Assembly (NCBI GenBank): GCA_006384855.1
Contig: VCJN01001730.1
Coordinates: 62,001 to 126,000 of the forward strand
DNA: 64,000 nucleotides
Reading direction: 5' to 3'
DNA from: Tetraselmis striata
Taxonomy: Eukaryota; Chlorophyta; Chlorodendrophyceae; Chlorodendrales; Chlorodendraceae
Shown: piece by piece, positions 57,102-64,000 of the stretch
How positions within the stretch are numbered: the first letter of the stretch is position 1
Layout: each line of letters begins with the position of its first letter
Translations under genes and position numbers: made by a program
The notes under the pieces: generated by a model
Told to the model about the DNA's origin: nothing
Seen by the model: only the letters and a program-made list of their open reading frames with translations
Databases searched by the model: none

Positions 57102-59031
57102 ATGGCGGAATCCACTCAGGAGACGGCAGACGTAAAGAAGGAGAGCGCTCAGGGTGCGTCCCACGTGTGGAAACGGCGTTGGCAGTCGGACGTCCTGTGG
57201 ATCGCGGCGCTGCTGACCGCCGCGGATCGTGCCAAGGTTGCTGCGCACTGGCGCGACACCAACCCACACGGCAAGAAGCTAGCTATGGAGGCTCGCCTGT
57301 ACGACGCGCTCAAGGAAGACTGCCCTCCGCACACGGAGGAGCTCCCTTCGGGGCGGTCGCTGCTGCAGCGGCTGCAGCAGATGGTGGAGACCTGGCGCGC
57401 TGGCGAGGCGCGCAAGGACGCCATGAACGACAGCCAGTGGCAGGCAGCGCTTAAACAGCAGCGGGACGACTCGCCGCTGCGAAAAGGGCAGGCCGGCTAC
57501 GCAGTCTGGAACAGCATCCACGAGTATCTGCTACTGTTGGGCTGGGTGGACGCCGAGTGCGACGAGGACGACCCGCTGTGCCCCGATGAGGTCACAGTGG
57601 AGGTCGTCGAGGAGTACCGCCCGCTGCTGCTCGGCCTGGACGAGGCGCTGGCGGCGAAAGAAACCAGGGAGAGCAACCGGAAGAACGACCGCGACAAGGC
57701 TGCCCGGGCGGACAACCGCAAGGAGAAGGGGGGGCGAGCAGCGGAGAGGTAAGCTACCTGCTGCTGGCCGTCGATAAAAGAAACATATGTTTCTGTATAT
57801 TTTTTTTGTGTTTAGCAGCCACCGAGTTCGCTTCTTCTGCTGCTGCGCAGGCTGGCTACCGCCACGGGCAACAGGAAGGAGACTCTGGAAAGCATGCGCC
57901 CGGAGGGCCGCAGCAACGCGCCCAGCAATGGGGAGGAGGCTGAGTGGGAGCCCTCCCAAGGTGATGAGGGGGAGCTGCCAGAGCTGGATCAGGTGCTGGA
58001 GCTGACAGCCACAGAGCAGCGACTGCTTCGGCTCTGCAGTGATGGTGAGTCCTTCCACACCTTGCCACTGCTGTCAGCGGCAGACACAGAGCTGCCAGAG
58101 CCCTGGTGCGCGATGGACTGCCAGCACATGACAGAGCTGAAGGAGATGGTGGTGGAGAGGGACTTGCCCGTGCTGGTGGCACACAACATATTGCAGCAGC
58201 AGGCCGGCAGCGGCGGCAGCAGCAACAGCGGCAGCGAGGAGATGCTGCAGACCATGGAGAGGCTGGAGTCCCTGGCCCACTTCCCTTACAACCTTAAGGT
58301 TGGTGAGGGAGGTACTGTGCCGGGGAAGGACACCAGCCCGGAGGAGTTGGCGGCGTTCCGCGCAAAGCGCCGTGACACCGTCATGGTGGAGCTGCGCCGT
58401 CTCAAAGGCATGCGCCAGGAGCAGCAGCTACAGAAGCTGAAGTATGTAGGCTTGCTGATTTCGGAGGCGGCATCTAGGTCACTGCATGAAAGGTACGCTC
58501 CCATATTTACTCACACAGCCATTATACTCACACAGATATATACGTAATACTCACACAGGCACACACACACACACACACATATAGACCTAACATAAATGTG
58601 TGTTTCTTATGCGCAGGATCATAACATCAACTCCAGAGAGGAATCAAAAGTGGAGTGATGCTGTGCAAGCATGCCGGGAGAGCGGCGCTGGCAGTGGCAG
58701 TGGAGGGCGCAAGCGACAGCGCACCAGCCGCAGCAGCACCACCAGAATCACTAAGGCGGCGGAGCTGGACGAGCAGCTGCACCAAGAAATGATTGAAGTG
58801 AGAGAATTTATGGCAGAGGAAAGGGACAGGCGGCAGGAGCAGACAGAGGTGTTTAAAGATTTGAAACAGGGCATGCGCGGCATGATTGACAGCTCAGAGC
58901 AACTACAGACTAAGATGATGCAGGGATTCACAGAGTTAAGCAATTCCCAAAAGCAGACAGCTGCAATTTTATCACGTCTAGGTGATATATTACAGGCAAC
59001 ACTGCCGCCGCCAGCACCTAGGCCTAGCTAA
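57102..59031 (+). CDS. Harbinger accessory Myb/SANT-like DNA-binding protein
   Basis: Exons 57102-57748, 57851-58492 and 58617-59031; 1704 nt, 567 residues, both introns GT-AG and phase 2. The N-terminal third (VWKRRWQSDVLWIAALLTAA, then GKKLAMEARLYDALK and LLQRLQQMVETWR) resembles the Myb/SANT-like fold of PIF/Harbinger second proteins, which bind the transposon ends and help carry the transposase into the nucleus. The middle is acidic; the C-terminal part has a basic patch (GGRKRQRTSRSS) and a long coiled coil (EMIEVREFMAEERDRRQEQ). The second intron has an (AC)n run. Its stop codon overlaps the end of the opposite transposase gene by a few bases. The domain call rests on pattern and position, not a search. 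Confidence 0.8.
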
Positions 59032-60172
59032 GGTATTCTGCTAGCGATGGGGGAGGCAGGTTAAAGTAGGACATGAAACTGCCTGCTCCCCTGTTAGCGC
59101 ATGTAATGCAATTTGTAAGCAAAACTGCGCTCTGGTAAAACAAACCCACTGGGGTGACTGCTATGTTGTTTGCTGCCACGTCATCTACCCATGGGAATAG
59201 AGATTGCACTAGCCCAAACGCCCATTCCACAGATGTGCGGGGCCCGTTCATGCTCTTTGTGAGCCAATCCTTATCTGGGTCTGCCCTACGCTCATGTTTT
59301 TTATACCCTGTCATAATCACATCAGACTCTGCGTAAGCTGCATCTCCATATATCAGATAATCTGCACCTGTGCGCTGCTGCACCACACGGAGCACATCCT
59401 CCAGCTGGCTCTCCTCTAAAATTCTGCTGTCGCCACGCCGACCTTGGATAGGACCTGTAAGGTAAGTGATAAGTCCGTCTGGCACAGCAACAATTTGATA
59501 TTTCAAACCGTGTTTTTTCTTGTGTCCAGAGTATATCGCTTCCTGACTGTATTTCACACGACGACATCCACGCAAAGTGCAGTCGATGAACCCGAAGACA
59601 GGCAGCATCACCCCCGACTTCCGCTGGATGGCACGCACGTATCCTGGCAGCCTGCTGTCGAGCGCACCGGTCATAACGACGTGGCCCCATCGCTGCGTGA
59701 GCCACTTCACCATGTGCGTGCATATCTTCGAGATACGCTTCGGATTCATGCGAAGCTTCGCCCCCAGGCTGTGCGCAGCGCCTGCCGTTCCTAGCCGTGC
59801 CAGCAAAACCAGCAAGCCGGTCGTTCCTGTGAACTTGCCTTGCCTACTTTCGCAGCGAAGCACATCAGGGATCTTCAGGTGCTCCAGCAGCTGGTCGAAT
59901 ACCTCAGGGCGGCACCGGTACGTGTCTTGAAAGAGCGCCTCGTCAACGCGCTCTACGGCGAGGTCAATGTTTAGCCGGTTGAGGTGGGACGGCCAGGCTC
60001 GGGATACGGGGCGCATGAGGCGACGCAGGCGGCGGCGGTGCCGAATGGTGCGCTGCAGGAATATAGCTGCGAGCTCCGGCTCAGGCGCGGAAATGGACAG
60101 TAGCCGAATCGCCCGTGACAGCGCCGTCCGGGCCTGGTGCACCTCGGCCGCGTTGCCTATTAGACGGCCCAT
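59024..60172 (-). CDS. PIF/Harbinger DDE transposase
   Basis: Intronless, 382 residues, start at the ATG at 60172. It has a helix-turn-helix-like N-terminal region (RMNPKRISKICTHMVKWL) and a DDE_Tnp_4 type catalytic core: the first Asp in FGFIDCT, a conserved GRRGDSRIL, the second Asp in YGDAAY, and the Glu in SVEWAFGLV. The core is uninterrupted, so the protein could be active. Length is in the usual range for HARBI1-like proteins. It cuts and reinserts the element whose ends flank it. Confidence 0.93.
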   Translation of the reverse strand: MGRLIGNAAEVHQARTALSRAIRLLSISAPEPELAAIFLQRTIRHRRRLRRLMRPVSRAWPSHLNRLNIDLAVERVDEALFQDTYRCRPEVFDQLLEHLKIPDVLRCESRQGKFTGTTGLLVLLARLGTAGAAHSLGAKLRMNPKRISKICTHMVKWLTQRWGHVVMTGALDSRLPGYVRAIQRKSGVMLPVFGFIDCTLRGCRRVKYSQEAIYSGHKKKHGLKYQIVAVPDGLITYLTGPIQGRRGDSRILEESQLEDVLRVVQQRTGADYLIYGDAAYAESDVIMTGYKKHERRADPDKDWLTKSMNGPRTSVEWAFGLVQSLFPWVDDVAANNIAVTPVGLFYQSAVLLTNCITCANRGAGSFMSYFNLPPPSLAEYLS

Positions 60173-60363
60173 GACGTAGGGTGCAGGGTTGTAGCGATTA
60201 CCCGCGTGAAGTCGCGTGGGGCGCGAAAGATTGTGAGCTGCCAGAAGGGTGGTGGCGGCAGGGTGATGTGACGCATGCCGGCGCCGGTACCGGTATATAC
60301 CCGCAAGCAGTTGTAACGATTACATCATGACTCGGACACCGCGCGACGTGGCGGTATATTATG

Positions 60364-60401
60364 CGTTGCAATATGGCGTTGCAATTTGACGCGGGAACCC
60401 C
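60364..60401 (-). repeat. Harbinger right terminal inverted repeat
   Basis: Exact inverse of 56801-56838. Sequence immediately inside diverges from the left end. Confidence 0.95.
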
Positions 60402-60405
60402 ATAA

Positions 60406-61246
60406 TGTGCAACCTGGCCACAACCCCCGCGGGGACATCCACACCGTAGTACCGTACTGTGTGGCAACGGGTTTGACGCATAAGATGCCTGGACATGTAT
60501 ACCCTAGGTTTTATTGCGTGCTAACGATGCCGACGATTCGTAACGCGCCCACACCTATGCCTTTCCTAGTTTAGCGGCATCGCGCGCGGCTAGTGACCTC
60601 CACTCGAGTGGAAGGTGCGCCCCCTCAGCTAGCCCTACTTTCGCCCTAGCTAGTCGATCTAACCACCGCACAGTCCCTGACGTCCGATATCGCCTTCTGC
60701 TGCTAGCTCATGTCGTAAATATTTATCGAAGCGGTGATTGCTGAGGAGCGAAGAAGTGAAATTACGAATATTTAACGCAGTAATTACGAAATGATTTCTG
60801 CATCATGATGTACTGGTACTCGCGACGGGGATCCGCCGAAACACGAATTGCTCCCCCGGAACTACAGCATCAAGGGCGGCTGGCTGATTATAGGTTTTTC
60901 AAACCTCGCGCTTACCCTCGTCCAACACCACGGAACGGCGACGACGGGCAGCATGTCAGCGGGCCAACCACCATCGAGCCCCCATCGCCGCAAGCAGTTG
61001 CTTGCTTGGCAAACGGTCTGATCCTTACCTGGTACCCTGTAATACTGGCCTGTCGCCCACTTCTGTCGCTGCAGCAGCTTCGGGAAGCCAAACGCCGCTT
61101 CTGGCGGCGATTTTCCCCTCCAACCCCTGGCCGACCAACCAAAAAACGTGCGACGCCCCGCGGCGAGTTGCAGAGCGGCGGGTGACGACTACGCCACAGT
61201 AGTCGAACTCGCGCAGCCGGCCGTCGCAGCAACGCGTGAGACAGCA
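60406..61246. other. LINE remnant edge and upstream region of the PAN gene
   Basis: The first 60 bases (minus strand) continue the LINE frame interrupted by the Harbinger element. The remainder shows no recognisable gene and should include the promoter of the gene starting at 61247. Confidence 0.5.
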
Positions 61247-61799
61247 ATGGGACTCCGTGTCCCAGCTATGCTGACGGCGGTCGTCGCCTTGCTTGTGGCT
61301 ATGAACGCCGTACCAGCCGGCGGGCAGCTGGGTCGGAGCAGCCAGCTCTGTCAGGTTCTCGTGGCGATACCCTGCGGCTTAACGTCCGTCCCGGGCCACC
61401 CGCTGACGCCCGACCCCGCTTCCCATCCCGGGCTTCCAGTCTACTGCAACCCAACCTGCCAGGAAAGGATACAATTTCCTCAGTGTGGCGACACCTACGC
61501 CTCGTACAGCCAGTCGTGCGCCACGCTCGCCTGCCTCGCCACCCTATCGAGCGCGTGCGGGCTGCCAGCGACCGTCGGAGCTCTGGACACCTCCTTCCGC
61601 CAGGCCCCGGAGGACTGGACGTACCCGGCTGAGCTTGCCTGCAGTGAAGCGTGCGGGAAGGCGCTGCTGGCGGGGGAATGCGCGCAACTGTCCTCGAGCA
61701 ATGGCTTCTCCCGTATGGATGATTACCGCGAGACACTTGGCGCCGATGGGGCCTTCTGCCGCAAACACAGGTACTGGTCGACACGCGCTCGCGCTCATC

Positions 61800-61830
<31 letters not shown>

Positions 61831-63708
61831 TTCTCTCTACACACAGGCATCCAAACACACTTATTCTGTCAACTGCGCGCAATCTCTCCAAGTTTCATGC
61901 GCGAGGGAGCTTCAGTTTGCACTCGTCCTATATCAATTTCGTATTCTTTTTTAAAACACGCCTACAGGAAAAGGCATAAGTACATCTGACTTTGCAGCCT
62001 ATATTGTTGCAAAGTAAATTTCGCCGATTGCCTATTTACAATGGGTTGAACAATCAAGTTCAAAGCAGCGTATTCGCTGCACATTGTATGCAATGATTGT
62101 GCTCATCCTGCTGATGCGTGGGCCTGGCGCAGGTGTGAGGCCGCTCTACGTGAAGGCTGCGCCGGGATGGATACAGCCCAGCTCACTCTTGACGACTTTT
62201 GTGCCAGAGACGCCTGTATGGCTGCCTTGGGCAGCTCGGACTGCTCTACCTCGGCGCCGCTTGGCTTTAGCACCGATGCAGCGGAGTCGCACTGCGTGGA
62301 TATGGCCTGCATCAGCGTGGCGGCGGCTGCTTGCCTGCTGGAGGATGGCTCCATGGACGCCGCCTTGCTGTGCAGTGCTGAATGCACCGCCGCTCTCGCC
62401 GGCGGCTGCTCCGACCCTCTCCGCCTGGCAGCCCACCAGCAGCTGGTTTGCTCCGCTGAGGCCACCGATGAGTGCGCGAAAGCGCTGCGCAGCGCATGCC
62501 CACTCGGCCCGCTCCTACTGAGCTCACACCCGGAGGACATCTGCACGTTCAAATGCGCCGCCGCAGCGAGTGCCCCCCCCTGCAGCGCCGTCGACACCCA
62601 TCCTGTGGCATGGCTGATCCGCAACACCTGCACGCCGGCGCTGGAGGAGGCAGCCCCGGCGCACGCAAACGAGGCTGAGCTTGGAGAGCAGTCTTGCAAA
62701 TCAGAAGACCTGAAGGCCGTGTGCAATGGCGAAGCAGGGGGCGCTGCGCTGCGATACTCCACCGTGCCTGACCTTCTGCAGTATTCCCGACTCACGACGC
62801 CAACGTGCTGCGTTGCGCTGCGCCGCACTCCACGCTGCGGCAGCAGTGAACACCGCGATGCCCTGGTGGCCAGCATGCTGCAGGAGACGAGTGCGGCAAT
62901 GGTCACTGTGGTTCAGCTAGCCTCAAACTACGTGGATGCTTTATGCGAATGCCGGGAGCTCATGCTGGCGGGCTGCGCGCGCAGGGATGAGGATCCCACT
63001 GACGAGCTTTGGGCAGCGCTGGGGGTGCCCTTGGCAGCTGGCGCCCCGGCGGACCCGTTGTGTATGGCGGCGGCAAAGTCGGAGGCGTGTAGAGCGGCGT
63101 CCAGGAGGGCGACGTTGGGCGCGGACGAGGGCCAAGGCATGCTTGACCTGCTCACGCAGCTTTACCGCGAGAGAAACCCACCACCGCCTGATGAGGCCGC
63201 TGGTGGTGCTGGCGACGGAGTACGGGAATCCGTGGTGGAGCAGGGGGCACCTGGGCAGGAGGACATCTTGAACAATGAATCCGCTGGCAGATTCAATGTG
63301 TACCACGGTTTGGCTTGCCAGGACGGCAGCTTTTGGAGCACTCGGCTGGAGGGAGTGTACGCGTTTCCATGGCAATGCCGTAGCTTCTGCGCGGACCACC
63401 ACACATGCAGCGCCTTCACTTGGGACACCGCGCGCTCCCGCTGCTACCTCTTCAACTCTTGCGAGACGCAAGGATTTGTTGCTGGCGCCACCACCGGCGT
63501 TGCAGTACCTACAGCTCTAGCCCGGGGTGATGCTCTGACAGGGCCAAACGAGGGCATCAACGCAGTGGACAATGGGGAGGATGGCGATAGAAGAACGATG
63601 GCGGCTGCAGAACACACTAGTGAGGTTCGCCGCACGTCCGGCGCAATACAGGCCGCTGGTGTGCCATGGGTACTTATTTCTTTCATGCTGTATCTATTTA
63701 TGTCCTAG
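61247..63708 (+). CDS. Secreted cysteine-rich protein with PAN/Apple domain, likely GPI-anchored
   Basis: Two exons, 61247-61770 and 62133-63708, phase-2 GT-AG intron, 699 residues. An N-terminal signal peptide (MLTAVVALLVAMNAVPAGG) is followed by a long ectodomain with many regularly spaced cysteines (for example CNPTCQERIQFPQC, CSEACGKALLAGEC, CSAECTAALAGGC), suggesting repeated disulfide modules. Near the C-terminus a PAN/Apple-like domain is visible: YAFPWQCRSFCADHHTCSAF followed by TWDTARSRCYLFNSC. The protein ends in a hydrophobic tail (WVLISFMLYLFMS) with no following charged residues, fitting a GPI-anchor signal. Likely a cell-surface or extracellular-matrix protein binding protein or carbohydrate; the partner is unknown. 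The intron holds a 30-nt poly-C run. TGTAA lies 29 nt after the stop. Confidence 0.85.
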
Positions 63709-63736
63709 TTATGGCCATGCCTGCTCATTAATGGCA

Positions 63737-63741
63737 TGTAA
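63737..63741 (+). promoter_or_regulatory. TGTAA polyadenylation signal
   Basis: TGTAA, the poly(A) signal used by chlorophycean algae, lies 29 nt downstream of the PAN gene stop codon. No further gene is seen to the window end. Confidence 0.55.
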
Positions 63742-64000
63742 TTAATTGCCATGAAGCCTGTGACCCACCCAGCCCGGGCAAACTGATTCCCTGACGTTCT
63801 GTGACAATAAGTGAATAACACTCATGCAACGTATGTTTCCAAACATGACGCAATGCGGCTCCCAAACAATAGATGAGCTTGCTCTTTGTGCGTCGATACC
63901 ACGACTGGCCCAGCAGCAACAACTGATAACATTTAAGCACTGCGACAGCTGAGGCTATGTATGTATACACGCATGCGCAAAGCGAACGGACGTATTTGTC

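Larger units (their letters stand above)
56798..60402. mobile_element. PIF/Harbinger DNA transposon, apparently complete
   Basis: Bounded by 38-bp perfect terminal inverted repeats (56801-56838 and 60364-60401) that begin GGGGTTCCCGCGTCAAATTG. A 3-bp TAA duplication fits (56795-56797 and 60403-60405), with one or two unmatched end bases; TWA targets are typical of this superfamily. It carries two convergent genes, an accessory Myb/SANT-like protein (+) and a DDE transposase (-), which is the standard two-gene layout. An inner palindrome CAAAATGCAACGC...GCGTTGCATTTTG (56878-56908) repeats the terminal motif TTGCAACG. Confidence 0.93.

Overview
The window is nuclear DNA from a eukaryote, most likely a green alga. 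Several things point that way: GC-rich coding sequence, genes cut into many small exons with GT-AG introns, TGTAA poly(A)-type signals just downstream of several stop codons, a land-plant-type TRAPPC4, a plastid-type protein with a transit peptide, and a short interstitial TTTAGGG telomere-like tract. No bacterial operon, CRISPR array or rRNA gene is present. I cannot name the species.

Layout, left to right. 1-3105 (-): Tas-like aldo/keto reductase, running off the left edge. 5747-7476 (-): a six-exon gene of unknown function. 8.2-26.6 kb is repeat country: a duplicated element with inverted ends, an R1 repeat with internal amplification, remains of a BED-finger/Tudor-like gene, a 30-bp minisatellite, a three-copy tandem repeat of about 370 bp, tRNA-derived SINE candidates and an inverted-repeat element. 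26643-33224: a complete, apparently intact Ty3/gypsy LTR retrotransposon on the minus strand, with a chromodomain and an unusual Dam-like methyltransferase domain ahead of its protease. 35641-40966 (+): LRR transmembrane protein. 41415-48581 (-): SLIP-GC-like large GTPase. 50308-51767 (-): TRAPPC4. 53656-55637 (-): plastid-targeted HHL1-like protein. 56798-60402: PIF/Harbinger DNA transposon with 38-bp perfect terminal inverted repeats, inserted into an older LINE remnant. 61247-63708 (+): secreted, probably GPI-anchored cysteine-rich protein with a PAN/Apple domain.

Exon models for the host genes were built by hand from GT-AG boundaries, reading-frame phase and recalled family sequences. The total coding lengths divide by three wherever I give a full model, the one exception being the unresolved first junction of the HHL1-like gene. 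Long C or G homopolymers (15-30 nt) are abundant and lie mainly in introns, often within a few bases of the 5' splice site; they also create many false proline- or glycine-rich reading frames.

The genes do not form one pathway. The host genes are unrelated housekeeping or surface functions, and the rest is mobile DNA. The most interesting items are the Dam-like domain and the in-frame UGA-CGG gag/pol junction of the retrotransposon, the splice-site poly-C tracts, and the nested Harbinger-in-LINE insertion with its two convergent, overlapping genes.
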